This document shows, in pieces, positions 44,981-53,600 of a DNA stretch of 64,000 nucleotides. The stretch's first letter is position 1; each line of letters starts with the position of its first letter. The position numbers and the translations under genes are program-made. Source of the DNA: Alphaproteobacteria bacterium (lineage in GTDB: Bacteria; Pseudomonadota; Alphaproteobacteria; Micropepsales; Micropepsaceae); assembly GCA_019247845.1 (NCBI GenBank), contig JAFBAL010000019.1, forward strand, positions 124,001 to 188,000, given 5' to 3'. Under the pieces are notes generated by a model. It did no database searches. It worked only from the letters and a program-made list of their open reading frames with translations, and was not told the DNA's origin.

Positions 44981-45892
44981 TCATCGCGCTTGCATGGCTC
45001 TCAAACTAGCAGCGGCGCCGATCAGGCCTGCATGGTCCTGCACGATCAGCCGCGTCGGGATGGCCTTGAGATATCCCGCAAACCGGCCCTTGGCCTCGAA
45101 GCGGGCGCGAAAGCCGCTCGCCGCAAACGCCTCGCGCATGGCGGGAAGGATACCGCCCGCGATCAAGACCCCGCCCCGCGCGCCCAAGGTCAGCGCGACG
45201 TCGCCCGCGGCGCTGCCCAGGATGGCGCAGAAGCGTTCGAAGGTCTGGGCGCAGAGCGGATCGCGGCCCACCCGCGCGGTGATCTCCTGCGGCGAAAGCG
45301 CCTCGCGCCCGCCCAGCGCCTGATGGAGATTGACCAGGCCGGGGCCGGAGAGCACGCGCTCCCACGAGACATGGCCGAAGCGCGCGCGCAAGGTGCGCAG
45401 GATCCCGATCTCGACATCGTCGGCGGGTGCGAAATCCGCGTGGCCGCCCTCGGTCACGATCGCGCCGCCATGCGCGAAGCCCGCGACGCCCAGCCCGGTG
45501 CCCGGCCCCACGATCGCGACCGGTCCGCGGCCCTCGATCTCGGGACCGACGGTCATCAGGTCGGACGCCTGAAGATGCGGTACCGAAAGCGCGATGGCCT
45601 CGAAGTCGTTGATCAGCTCCACGTTCATGCCGAGCGAAGCGCCAAGCGCGTCGGCGGAAAAGTTCCAGCCGAGATTGGTGAGCGCGACCCTGCCTTCGCC
45701 GACCGGCCCTGCCACCGCGAAAGCGGCGCGGACGGGCTTTGCGCCCACCTTCGCGAGATAGGCCCTGGCCGCATCGGCAAGGCTCGCGAAATCCTGCGAC
45801 GGGAGGCTCAGAACCGAATGCAGCCCGCCGTCGCTCAGCGCGAAGCGCGCATGGGTGCCGCCGATATCGGCGACGAGGTCCGGATCGCTCAT
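44981..45892 (-). CDS. glk: Glucokinase
   Basis: 303 residues of the bacterial Glk family. The phosphate-1 motif is LVADIGGTHARFAL at the N-terminus; NDFEAIALSVP, GPGTGLGVAG, EGGHADFAP and the ADP-binding GGVLIAGGILP follow. It phosphorylates glucose to glucose-6-phosphate with ATP in the cytoplasm. It starts 4 bases before the end of the GH84 gene region and probably forms an operon with it and possibly with the aminopeptidase gene downstream. Confidence 0.93.
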   Translation of the reverse strand: MSDPDLVADIGGTHARFALSDGGLHSVLSLPSQDFASLADAARAYLAKVGAKPVRAAFAVAGPVGEGRVALTNLGWNFSADALGASLGMNVELINDFEAIALSVPHLQASDLMTVGPEIEGRGPVAIVGPGTGLGVAGFAHGGAIVTEGGHADFAPADDVEIGILRTLRARFGHVSWERVLSGPGLVNLHQALGGREALSPQEITARVGRDPLCAQTFERFCAILGSAAGDVALTLGARGGVLIAGGILPAMREAFAASGFRARFEAKGRFAGYLKAIPTRLIVQDHAGLIGAAASLRAMQAR

Positions 45893-45896
45893 CCGC

Positions 45897-46955
45897 CTAT
45901 GATGCCACTTCGGCCTGAAAACGATAGGCGCCGTCGAGCCAGGCGACGATCTCCCTTGCCGCGGGATGGTCGAACTCGGCATAGCGGCCGCGCAGCCGCT
46001 CGGCCGCGCTGCCCAGCCGGTCGAGGCCCGTGTCCTGGAGCAGCGACAGGTCCTGCTGCAGGCGCCTCGCCAGCACCGAGCCCGCGACCGCGGTCGCCGC
46101 GTCCTCGAAGGCGCGGCCGTATTCGTACGCGTCGCCGAGCGCATAGCTCTGCGCCAGGGTGAGCGCGGGGATGCGCGTGAGCACCGGCTGCAGCGCCGGA
46201 TTCACCGCATGCGCCGCGATGCGGTCGGCGATCCGGGCCGGCCTTCCGGTGAAAGCGCGCAGATGCAGGAATTGCGACATGCGCTTGCCGTCGTTGACGG
46301 GATAGTTGTCCCACAGGAACGGCTTGCGGCCGATGAGCGAGGCGACGCGGTCGACATGACCCGCGCTGAAGGCGCGCGCGACGATCTCCTCGCCCGTCCA
46401 GAAGATGTCGATCGAGGGATCGAGGCGGACGCCGAACTCCTCTAGATAGTTCTGGGGCCTCGGTCCGAAGATGCGGTCGAGCAGCGGATCGTCGGAGTAG
46501 TAGGTCGGGCACACCACGATGTTGTCCGCGGTCGCGCGTTCGGCGATCCAGTGCACGATGTCGACCTGCTTGCCGGCAAGATCGGGATCGTCGCCCTTCA
46601 TGTCGTCGAACAGGACGGCGAGGTCGTCGATGCCGAGCTCGGCGAAGAAGCTGAGCTTGCGCGCCAGCGCGGCGCGCGCGCTGCGGCCGAAATCGCGATA
46701 GATCTCGAACGGCGAGAGCCCGACGCCGAAGCGCACGCCGCTCTCGCGGCAATGCAGCGCCAGCGCGCGCAGGCGGTCGGCCGTCTCGGGTGGGTGGTCC
46801 TCCTGCCAGCGCTCGCGCAGGAACAGATCGGCCTTGGGCGCATAGAAATAGAAGCGGTAGCCGTGCGGCGCGAGAAACGAGATCGTGTCGGCGCGCGCGT
46901 CCCACGACCACGGCGCGCCGTAATAGCCTTCGATTATGCCCAGCGCGGCCTGCAC
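45897..46955 (-). CDS. GH84 beta-N-acetylglucosaminidase (O-GlcNAcase/hyaluronidase-like)
   Basis: 352 residues, essentially the catalytic TIM barrel alone. The N-terminus LGIIEGYYGAPWSW and YFYAPKAD, and the adjacent catalytic Asp pair D117-D118 in LFDDMKGD, are diagnostic of GH84, with WDNYPVNDG later in the barrel. These enzymes cleave terminal beta-GlcNAc by substrate-assisted catalysis. No signal peptide is present, so it may act on imported sugars in the cytoplasm. The neighbouring glucokinase suggests sugar recycling. Confidence 0.9.
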   Translation of the reverse strand: MQAALGIIEGYYGAPWSWDARADTISFLAPHGYRFYFYAPKADLFLRERWQEDHPPETADRLRALALHCRESGVRFGVGLSPFEIYRDFGRSARAALARKLSFFAELGIDDLAVLFDDMKGDDPDLAGKQVDIVHWIAERATADNIVVCPTYYSDDPLLDRIFGPRPQNYLEEFGVRLDPSIDIFWTGEEIVARAFSAGHVDRVASLIGRKPFLWDNYPVNDGKRMSQFLHLRAFTGRPARIADRIAAHAVNPALQPVLTRIPALTLAQSYALGDAYEYGRAFEDAATAVAGSVLARRLQQDLSLLQDTGLDRLGSAAERLRGRYAEFDHPAAREIVAWLDGAYRFQAEVAS

Positions 46956-47144
46956 GCCCCTTCTCCTTCAGCTGGCTCGGCGCAAATTGGCTGAGGACAA
47001 TGCCACGAAGAGATTGGCTTAAGGGAAATTTCGATGCGGTTTCCTCAGTTGCGCGAGTTTTAAATTCACGCCGCGATTGCGACCCCGGTTGCGACTCTGA
47101 CGCATGAACCCGCCGAAACGATGGATAAAAACTACTTAAAATAG

Positions 47145-48167
47145 ATGGAAACGGCGGCCACGCGTGTGGATTATAGGCCGATGAACGAAGCGGGCTGCAA
47201 GCGGGTCTCCAAGCTCTACAACGCGCTGATGACGGGGCTGGTGCTCGCGCTCGTCGGGCATCGCGGCGCCGGCGACGCGCGCCGATTCGTGTTTGCGCAT
47301 TTCCGCCGCCAGCATCTGGAGAAGTTCCTTCCCGGCTTGAAGAAGCTCGGCCTCGACGGGTTGCCTCACGCGGTCGCCTGCGCGCAATACCACTACTTCT
47401 CCAATGCGCTGGGCGGGGTGAAGACGGAATACGTCACAGAGAGCGGGCGCAAGGCGTGGGTGCGCTATCCGCCGCCGCGTTGGATCTGGCAGGGCACAGC
47501 GATCTGCGCGATCCCGCGCGCGGTGAACGAAGCGATGCTGCACGGCTGGCACGGCCACAACGGCGTGTCGCTGCGCAATCCCAGGCTAGGCTTCGTCTGC
47601 ACCGGACAGACGGTGACGGGCGATCCGGGGCTCGAAGGCTACTACGTCGAATACGACCGCGACATCGCCGAGCACGAGCGGGTGCGCTTCGCGGCGGACG
47701 AGCGCATGCCGCGCTTCGATCCGGCGGCCGCGCCCAAGCTGGAAAGCGCGAGCTGGCCCGCGGAGAGGCTCGCCAAGGTCGAGCGCTCCTACGCGATGGA
47801 ATATGTGCGCTCGCTCCTGCCCACGATGCAGGAGCTGTTCGGCGCGCAAGAGGCCTTCGCGATCGTCGGCCGCACGGCGCGGCTGATCGGCATGCAGTTC
47901 TACGAAGAGGACGGCGCGACCTTCGCCGAATGGCTCGAGGCGATCCAGGCGGCGCAGGGCGAGGAGGTCGCGCGCGACGGCGACAGGATCGTTCAGCGCG
48001 GCTGGAAGCTGATGGACGGCATCGCGCTCGCCGATCCCGAACTCGCCTTCCGCGCCTGGAACGCGTTGTGGGAAGGCGCGCTGGCGGCACATGACCGCGA
48101 TTTAACGCTGCGGACGACGCACGATGCTGGTCTGATCACTTGGCGCGTGGAGGCGAGACCGCGATAA
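47145..48167 (+). CDS. Conserved-looking protein of unknown function
   Basis: 340 residues; I do not recognise the family. No signal peptide or clear membrane helix. Conspicuous text includes HFRRQHLEKFLPGLKKLGLDGLP, WHGHNGVSLRNPRLGFVCTGQ and LEGYYVEYDRDIAEHERVRF, giving several His, Trp and Asp residues that could bind a metal. The second half is helical (TMQELFGAQEAFAIVGRTARLIG). The first ATG has a poor ribosome binding site; the ATG 12 codons later (MNEAGC) is a good alternative. It precedes another unknown gene by 33 bases. Confidence 0.7.
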   Translation: METAATRVDYRPMNEAGCKRVSKLYNALMTGLVLALVGHRGAGDARRFVFAHFRRQHLEKFLPGLKKLGLDGLPHAVACAQYHYFSNALGGVKTEYVTESGRKAWVRYPPPRWIWQGTAICAIPRAVNEAMLHGWHGHNGVSLRNPRLGFVCTGQTVTGDPGLEGYYVEYDRDIAEHERVRFAADERMPRFDPAAAPKLESASWPAERLAKVERSYAMEYVRSLLPTMQELFGAQEAFAIVGRTARLIGMQFYEEDGATFAEWLEAIQAAQGEEVARDGDRIVQRGWKLMDGIALADPELAFRAWNALWEGALAAHDRDLTLRTTHDAGLITWRVEARPR

Positions 48168-48200
48168 TATCGCGCTTAAGTCGACGCTCTGGGGGCAGGC

Positions 48201-49226
48201 ATGGCGGGCAGCGAAGCGCCGGACGAAGGCGACGGCAAGCCGGCGCTGGATGCGTTCTTCGGCGGCGCGCATTCGCGGGGAGGCTTGCGGAATTTCCTGA
48301 ACTCGCCGTTCGGACTCGCCCTTGTCGGCTTCGTGCTGACGACCGGACTCGGCACGTTCCTCACCGACTATTGGCATTCGGCCGAAAAGGCGCGCGACGA
48401 TCGCGCCGCGCACCTGCAAGTGCAGGAAGATGAGCTGCGTGCCATCCGCACCGGCGTGAAGCAGGCCATCGTCGACCGGCAGGCGGCGTCCGAGATGATG
48501 ATCCAGGCCCTCGAAAGCAAGGCGCCGCCTGGCGAGGTGTCCGCGTTGTGGCAGCAATACATGCAGGCCTATCGCCAGGAGATAACCGCCTACAGCTCCA
48601 ACCAGCTCAACCTCGAAGGAATCTCGGACCACACGGAGAACAGCGAGGTCCCGGTCACGACGGTCTTTTGGCATTATCTCGACTACGTGATCCAGCCGCG
48701 GTTCGCGGACCTGCACGATTGCATCGTCTCGCTGCGCCGCGACTACGACGCCAAAGGCAGCACGACGCAATCGCTGCAGCAGGCGTTCGGCGACTGCGAA
48801 ACGCGCAGGAAAGGCGACGATCCGCGCCGGCTGTATTGGGACCAATACGTCGCCGATCACGTCTCGGTCGCGCTTTGGGGAAACTTCAAGACCTGCCTGT
48901 CGACCTATTCCTACTACCTCGATTGGCACGTGCGGCTGCAGAGCCAGGTGTGGAACGCGCCGGACTACCAGGACCGCGACGTGCCCGCATGGTATCGCTA
49001 CCTCGCCCATCCGCTGCGCAGCTATCGCGAAGAGCACACGCCGCCATGGGAGAAGCCGGTCTGCTGGCAGCACAACTTCCTGAACAGCGTCAGAGCGCGG
49101 ATCGCGCAGGATTGCGGCGTATATCCGCACGGCAAGGAGGACAGCGATCTGCTGAAGGACAGTGCAGACAAGAACCCTGCCTGCGACCATGCGCGGGCGT
49201 CATCCGCCGCCGAGCCTAAATCCTGA
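48201..49226 (+). CDS. Membrane-anchored protein of unknown function
   Basis: 341 residues. A charged N-terminal tail and one membrane helix (about 37-57, FGLALVGFVLTTGLGTFLTDYW) are followed by a helical, coiled-coil-like segment (about 60-130) and a Trp/Tyr/Cys-rich domain with conserved-looking HYLDYVIQPRFADLHDC and LYWDQYVADHVSVALW. The bulk should be periplasmic. I do not recognise the family. Its end overlaps the convergent sulfotransferase-like gene by 27 bases. Confidence 0.7.
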   Translation: MAGSEAPDEGDGKPALDAFFGGAHSRGGLRNFLNSPFGLALVGFVLTTGLGTFLTDYWHSAEKARDDRAAHLQVQEDELRAIRTGVKQAIVDRQAASEMMIQALESKAPPGEVSALWQQYMQAYRQEITAYSSNQLNLEGISDHTENSEVPVTTVFWHYLDYVIQPRFADLHDCIVSLRRDYDAKGSTTQSLQQAFGDCETRRKGDDPRRLYWDQYVADHVSVALWGNFKTCLSTYSYYLDWHVRLQSQVWNAPDYQDRDVPAWYRYLAHPLRSYREEHTPPWEKPVCWQHNFLNSVRARIAQDCGVYPHGKEDSDLLKDSADKNPACDHARASSAAEPKS

Positions 49227-49949
49227 CATCCGCTCGTAATGCGGCCGTGCCGCGTCGGCGATCGCCTGCAGATGCGCAGGCAGCTGGTCGCGCGTCGCGG
49301 CGGGACGCGGCGGACCGAAGCCGGTCGAGCGCTCGACCGAGGCGTACCATACCGGGGCCCAGGCGCCGTCGGTGGCCCGCTTGCCGGCCGGCCACGACAG
49401 CATCGACTCGCTGAACGGGATGCCCAGCGCCGCGCATAGCGCGCTCAAGCTGCCCCGCGGATCGGCAAGCACGTCCCCGCCATGCAGCACCGGCGGGGCC
49501 TTGCCCAGCCGGTCGGCCTCGCGCTCGAACAGCTCGCGCTGCGAGACGAAGCCGATGTCGTCGAGGGTCACGTCTTCGCGCTTCTGCGTATAGGAGACGA
49601 GCACGTCTTCCGGCGCGCGGATCAGGAAGGCGTTGCGCATCCGCGCGACCCAGTCGAAAGGGAAGCCGGGCACCATGTGATGGGTCATGTGCTTCTGGTA
49701 CCAGATCGGGCGCCCGCCCGGCACGGGGCCGAGGATATTCTCCAGCACCGCATCGGGATCGGTCGGATGCGCCGCAAGTGTCTCGTCGCGCATCGGATGG
49801 TCGATGCCGGTGGCCTCGAGGAAGGCGGCATAGAACGGCTCGTCGATCACCGCCGTATCGGGCCGGTTCTCGAAGCTGCGCATCATCGCGGTCGAGATGT
49901 TGCGCGGCCCCGACCACATCGCGATGCGGATGGGCTCAGCCGGTTGCAT
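49200..49949 (-). CDS. Sulfotransferase-like P-loop protein
   Basis: 249 residues. The N-terminus IRIAMWSGPRNISTAMMRSF has the PAPS-loop arrangement of sulfotransferase-fold proteins, with an FLIRAPEDVLVSYTQKRE segment where the 3'-phosphate site is expected. Orthologues are often found beside class IV aminotransferases and annotated as HAD or sulfotransferase proteins. The start overlaps the end of the aminotransferase-like gene by 14 bases, which makes cotranslation and a joint function likely. The substrate is unknown. Confidence 0.75.
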   Translation of the reverse strand: MQPAEPIRIAMWSGPRNISTAMMRSFENRPDTAVIDEPFYAAFLEATGIDHPMRDETLAAHPTDPDAVLENILGPVPGGRPIWYQKHMTHHMVPGFPFDWVARMRNAFLIRAPEDVLVSYTQKREDVTLDDIGFVSQRELFEREADRLGKAPPVLHGGDVLADPRGSLSALCAALGIPFSESMLSWPAGKRATDGAWAPVWYASVERSTGFGPPRPAATRDQLPAHLQAIADAARPHYERMSGFRLGGG

Positions 49950-50847
49950 CGCGGTCCTTCATCCCGGCATAGAGCGCGCGCAGGCGCTGCGTCATCGGTC
50001 CGGGCAGCGACAAGGGCATCGTGTAGCCGTCGATCTCGCGCACCGGCGTGATGCCGCCGAAGGTGCCGGTGACGAAGGCCTCTTCCGAGGCATGGACGTC
50101 GTCGAGCGTGAAGTTGCCGATCCTGACGGGGATGGCGTTGTCCTTCGCCAGCCGGATGACGTTGGCGCGCGTCACGCCGTTGAAGCAGAACTCGCCGGTC
50201 GAGGTGCGCAGCTCGCCGCCCCGCACCGAAAAGAAGTTTGTCGCGTTGCAGCTCGACACGAAGCTGTCGGGATCGAGCATCAGTGCCTCGTCGGCGCCTT
50301 GCGGGATGACGTCGAGCAGCGCGCGGATCAGCGCCAGCCGGCTGTGCGAGTTCAGCCGCATGTCGAACATCTCCTTCGGCGTGCAGCGGATGGACGAGGT
50401 CGCGAGCTTGAGGCCCTTGGTCACGATCTCTTCCGACGGCTCCTTGTGCTCGGCGACGATGACCACCGTCGCGCGGCCCAGCGCGTTGCGCGGATCCTGG
50501 TTCGGCGCCTTCTTGGGTCCGCGCGTCACCATCAGCCGGATATGGACGCCGCTCTCCATCCCATTGGCTTCGACGGTGCGCTTCAGCGCCGCGACCATCT
50601 CGTCGCGCGAAAGCCCGATGTCGAGCGCGATGGCTTTCGCGCCGTCATAGAGCCGGTCCATATGCGCCTCCAGGAAGAGGAGCCTGCCCCTGTGCAGGCG
50701 CAGGCCCTCCCACACCCCATCGCCCAGCACGAAGCCGGCGTCGAACACCGAGACCTTGGCCTCGGCTTTGGGCACCAGCGCCCCGTTCAGGTAAAGCAGG
50801 ACGGCATCGTTACGGGGGTCTGAGGCGAAATCCTGGCTGCCGGGCAT
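49936..50847 (-). CDS. Class IV (BCAT/DAAT-type) aminotransferase family protein lacking the usual lysine
   Basis: 303 residues from the ATG at 50847, which has GGAG upstream. The fold is clear: YLNGALVPKAEAKVSVFDAGFVLGDGVWEG, RLMVTRGP, GADEALMLDPDSFVSSCNATNFF and GVTRANVIRLA. Where DAAT has the PLP lysine (I-K-S-L-N), this protein reads R-L-N-S-H at about N166, with no Lys within several residues. If that alignment holds, it cannot form the normal Schiff base and may bind PLP differently or catalyse another reaction. Annotation as branched-chain aminotransferase would then be wrong. Confidence 0.85.
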   Translation of the reverse strand: MPGSQDFASDPRNDAVLLYLNGALVPKAEAKVSVFDAGFVLGDGVWEGLRLHRGRLLFLEAHMDRLYDGAKAIALDIGLSRDEMVAALKRTVEANGMESGVHIRLMVTRGPKKAPNQDPRNALGRATVVIVAEHKEPSEEIVTKGLKLATSSIRCTPKEMFDMRLNSHSRLALIRALLDVIPQGADEALMLDPDSFVSSCNATNFFSVRGGELRTSTGEFCFNGVTRANVIRLAKDNAIPVRIGNFTLDDVHASEEAFVTGTFGGITPVREIDGYTMPLSLPGPMTQRLRALYAGMKDRDATG

Positions 50848-51004
50848 GTACGGTCTCCGAATCGACACAAAATTGCTTACCTACCCCCGTTGCGGGAAGT
50901 CCATTTTTGCGCGCATGATAGGGGTTAACGCGCCGAGCCCGAGCCGGGACGGACCGGCGCGGTTGTTGAAATTTGTCCTGGCCAAGAGCGCGGCATCGGC
51001 ACGA

Positions 51005-51700
51005 ATGGCACATTTCGACAATAACGGCCCCCTCGCCCGGGCTTCGGCGAAGGGCACGGTCAAGTGGTTCAACGCGACCAAAGGCTACGGTTTCATCACC
51101 CTCGAGGACGGCGCTGACGCCTTCTGCCACGCTTCGGCGTTGCAGGCGGTCGGCTCGCCGGTCCTGAACCAGGGCGCGACGATCGTCTGCGATCTGCAGG
51201 ACTCGCCCCGCGGGCTTCAGGTCGTGGCCGTCCACAGCGTCGACGACAGCACCGCGGAGCCCGCCAGGGCTCCCCGCCCGCGCCGGGACTTCGGCGACGG
51301 CGGCGGTGATCGCTTCGGCGGCGGCGGCGACCGTTTCGGCGGTGGCGGCGGACGCCATCATGGCGGCGATCGCTTCGGCGACGGCGGCGGTTATGGCGGC
51401 GGCGGCCGGGATCGTTTCGGCGGCGGCGGCCGTGACCGGGGCGGCTTCGGCGGTGGCGGCGGCTATCGTGACCGCGACAGCGGACCCAGCGGCCCCATGA
51501 TGGACGGCAAGGTCAAATTCTTCAACGATCAGAAGGGTTTCGGCTTCGTCATGCCCGACAATGGCGGCGGCGACGTCTATTGCCATGCCAGCGCCTTGCG
51601 CCGCTCTGGCGTCCAGGTCCTGGAGCCGGAGCAGCGCATCCGCTTCTCCACCCGCCAGGGCAACAAGGGTGTCGAGGTCGACCGGATCGAGGTCATCTGA
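51005..51700 (+). CDS. Double cold-shock-domain protein with Gly-rich linker
   Basis: 231 residues. The first cold-shock domain (about 15-80) has GTVKWFNATKGYGFITLEDG and AFCHASAL; the second (about 165-231) has GKVKFFNDQKGFGFVMPD and VYCHASAL, so both RNP1 and RNP2 motifs are recognisable. Between them lies a Gly/Asp/Arg-rich linker (about 95-160) built from DRFGGGG-like units, as in RGG-type RNA-binding tails. It should bind single-stranded nucleic acid and act as an RNA chaperone. A long frame extends upstream, but the ATG at 51005 is the first that leads directly into the domain. Confidence 0.9.
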   Translation: MAHFDNNGPLARASAKGTVKWFNATKGYGFITLEDGADAFCHASALQAVGSPVLNQGATIVCDLQDSPRGLQVVAVHSVDDSTAEPARAPRPRRDFGDGGGDRFGGGGDRFGGGGGRHHGGDRFGDGGGYGGGGRDRFGGGGRDRGGFGGGGGYRDRDSGPSGPMMDGKVKFFNDQKGFGFVMPDNGGGDVYCHASALRRSGVQVLEPEQRIRFSTRQGNKGVEVDRIEVI

Positions 51701-51858
51701 CCGCCCAGGGGTACCCCCTTCGGAAATCGCGGTTCGAATGCACCAGCTCGCTTAAGGCCACAATATCCAGCCGCTAGTGCGCACACCCCCCGATTTACGC
51801 ATCCGGGGGATGTGAATTTGTCACGCGTCCGTGTCTTGAAAGCTAAGGCTTCGTACAT

Positions 51859-51890
51859 ATATAGGGCCGATCTATATCGGACCAATATAG
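51859..51890. promoter_or_regulatory. Candidate PadR operator: ATATAG-N7-CTATAT-N7-ATATAG
   Basis: Three 6-base half-sites alternate in orientation with exact 13-base spacing: ATATAG (51859-51864), CTATAT (51872-51877), ATATAG (51885-51890). The block ends 15 bases before the PadR start, overlapping the expected core promoter. PadR proteins autoregulate through symmetric AT-rich sites, so this probably controls the padR-adaptor-RND operon. Confidence 0.65.
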
Positions 51891-51905
51891 ATACGGGCTG
51901 GGACC

Positions 51906-52436
51906 ATGGACGTCCGCACAATCTGCTTGGGCATCCTCACCCGCGGCGACGCCACGGGCTATGAGATCAAGAACCTCTTCGAAGAGGACGGCTATCAGCA
52001 TTTCGTGGAGGCGAGCTTCGGCTCGATCTACCCGGCGCTGAACCGGCTGACCGAGGACGGGCTGGTTTCGGCACGCGAGGAGGCCCAGGAGAAGCGTCCC
52101 GACCGCAAGGTCTATTCGATCACGCCCGCCGGCCGGTCCGCCTTCATCGCCTCGCTGCTCAAGCCCCTGCCCGAGGATCGCCACCGCTCGCCGTTCGTCT
52201 TCGCCATGCTGTTCAGCGACCTGCTGCCCGGCGCGCGCGTGGCTTCGATGTTCGACGCCTACAGCGCGCAGATCCAAACCAAGCTCGCCTTATTGCAGGA
52301 GAGCAACGGCAAGCAAAAAACCCAGGGCGAGGAGTTTGCCAACGGCTTCGGACGCGCCATCTACGAAGCGATGCTCAATTTCCTCAAGACCGAACGCGCC
52401 AAATACGAGACCGCCGAAGCGGTCGCCGCCGAGTAA
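51906..52436 (+). CDS. PadR-family transcriptional regulator
   Basis: 176 residues. The N-terminal winged helix contains ICLGILTRGDATGYEIKNLFE, FGSIYPALNRLTEDGLVSARE and KVYSITPAGRSAF, which are characteristic of PadR. The C-terminal helical part (about 95-176) is the Vir-like dimerisation region. It is followed after 12 bases by the RND adaptor gene and almost certainly represses the efflux operon until an inducer binds. The overlapping three-half-site repeat upstream suggests autoregulation. Confidence 0.93.
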   Translation: MDVRTICLGILTRGDATGYEIKNLFEEDGYQHFVEASFGSIYPALNRLTEDGLVSAREEAQEKRPDRKVYSITPAGRSAFIASLLKPLPEDRHRSPFVFAMLFSDLLPGARVASMFDAYSAQIQTKLALLQESNGKQKTQGEEFANGFGRAIYEAMLNFLKTERAKYETAEAVAAE

Positions 52437-52448
52437 GGACGACACGCG

Positions 52449-53600
52449 ATGAGTTTCCTGCGCCGCATCAAAGCCTTCCTGGACCGCATCTACGAGGCGG
52501 TCATGCCCGGCTTCTTCCTGAACCTGAAGGCGCGCTACCAGGCCGCCGGCCTGATCCTGGTCCTGGTGCTCGTCTGGGTCGCGTCCGGCCTGGTGATCCC
52601 GCCGGCCAAGCACGAAGGCGCCGAAGCCTCCGAGCCCAAGACCGCGGACATGACGCCCACCGTGCGCGTCGCGGCGCTGGCGCCGTCGGAGCGCGCGGCG
52701 ACCGTCACCGTGCGCGGCCGCACGCAGGCCCTTCACGAGGTCGACGTCCGTGCCGAGGTGGAAGGCGTGGTCAAGGCGATCCACTTCGACAAGGGCCAGA
52801 AGGTCCGCAAGGGCGACGTGCTCTGCGAGATCGACGTCAACGACCGCGGCGCCAAGGTCGAGCAGATGAACGCGATGGTCGCCCAGACCGGCAAGGAGCT
52901 CGAGGTCGCCAAGGAGCTCTACGCCCAGGGCTTCCGCTCCAAGACGCAGCTTGCGCAGGCGCAGGCGGCCTATGAGGCCGCCAAGGCCGGCGCCAGCACG
53001 ATGGGAATCCAGCTCGCCAACACCAGGATCCGCGCGCCGTGGGACGGCTATGTCGACGACCGTTACGTCGACGTCGGCGACTACATGCGCGCCGGCGACA
53101 AGTGCGAGATGGTGATCGCGCCCGAGCCGTTCCTGGCCGTGGGCTCGGTCTCCGAGCAGGAGGTCGGCCAGATCTCGATCGGCGATCCGGTGACCGCCGA
53201 CCTCGTCACCGGCGAGCGGGTCGCGGGCAAGGTGCGCTTCGTCGCCAGCCGCGCCGACACCACCACGCGCACCTTCCGCGTCGAGGTCGAGCTGCCCAAT
53301 CCCGACAACAAGCTGCGCGATGGCGTCAGCGCCGACATCCACATCCCGGTCCGGAAGGTCCAGGCCGTGCACATCTCGCCCGGCATCCTGGTGCTCGACG
53401 ATTCCGGCGCGGTCGGCGTGCGCGTCGTCGAAGGCGGCGTCGTGCGCTTCGTGCCCGTCAAGCCGATCTCGGAAGGTCCGGACGGCATGTGGGTCACCGG
53501 CGTCCCCGGCGACGCGAAGATCATCACCGTCGGCCAGCAATACGTCACCAACGGCGAGAAGGTGAAGGCGATGCTCGACAATCCGGGAGCCCGCTCATGA
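52449..53600 (+). CDS. RND efflux periplasmic adaptor (membrane fusion protein)
   Basis: 383 residues. One N-terminal membrane helix (about 32-52) anchors it; the periplasmic part has a lipoyl half (EVDVRAEVEGVVKAIHFDKGQKVRKGDVLCEID), a short alpha-hairpin (about 135-175), the matching half IRAPWDGYVDDRYVDVGDYM, a beta-barrel domain and the membrane-proximal domain ending near DGMWVTGV. The stop overlaps the start of the RND gene (ATGA). It joins the inner-membrane pump to an outer-membrane TolC-like channel, which is not in this window. Confidence 0.94.
   Translation: MSFLRRIKAFLDRIYEAVMPGFFLNLKARYQAAGLILVLVLVWVASGLVIPPAKHEGAEASEPKTADMTPTVRVAALAPSERAATVTVRGRTQALHEVDVRAEVEGVVKAIHFDKGQKVRKGDVLCEIDVNDRGAKVEQMNAMVAQTGKELEVAKELYAQGFRSKTQLAQAQAAYEAAKAGASTMGIQLANTRIRAPWDGYVDDRYVDVGDYMRAGDKCEMVIAPEPFLAVGSVSEQEVGQISIGDPVTADLVTGERVAGKVRFVASRADTTTRTFRVEVELPNPDNKLRDGVSADIHIPVRKVQAVHISPGILVLDDSGAVGVRVVEGGVVRFVPVKPISEGPDGMWVTGVPGDAKIITVGQQYVTNGEKVKAMLDNPGARS

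Noticed and set aside
42316..45009. Plus-strand frame of about 900 codons opposite the M1 aminopeptidase
   Set aside because: The minus strand contains GAMEN and HEMAH motifs with a signal peptide; the antisense frame is a compositional shadow.
51290..51480. GGC-rich tandem repeats as a possible CRISPR or satellite array
   Set aside because: The repeats are in frame, lack unique spacers and encode the Gly-rich linker of the cold-shock protein.
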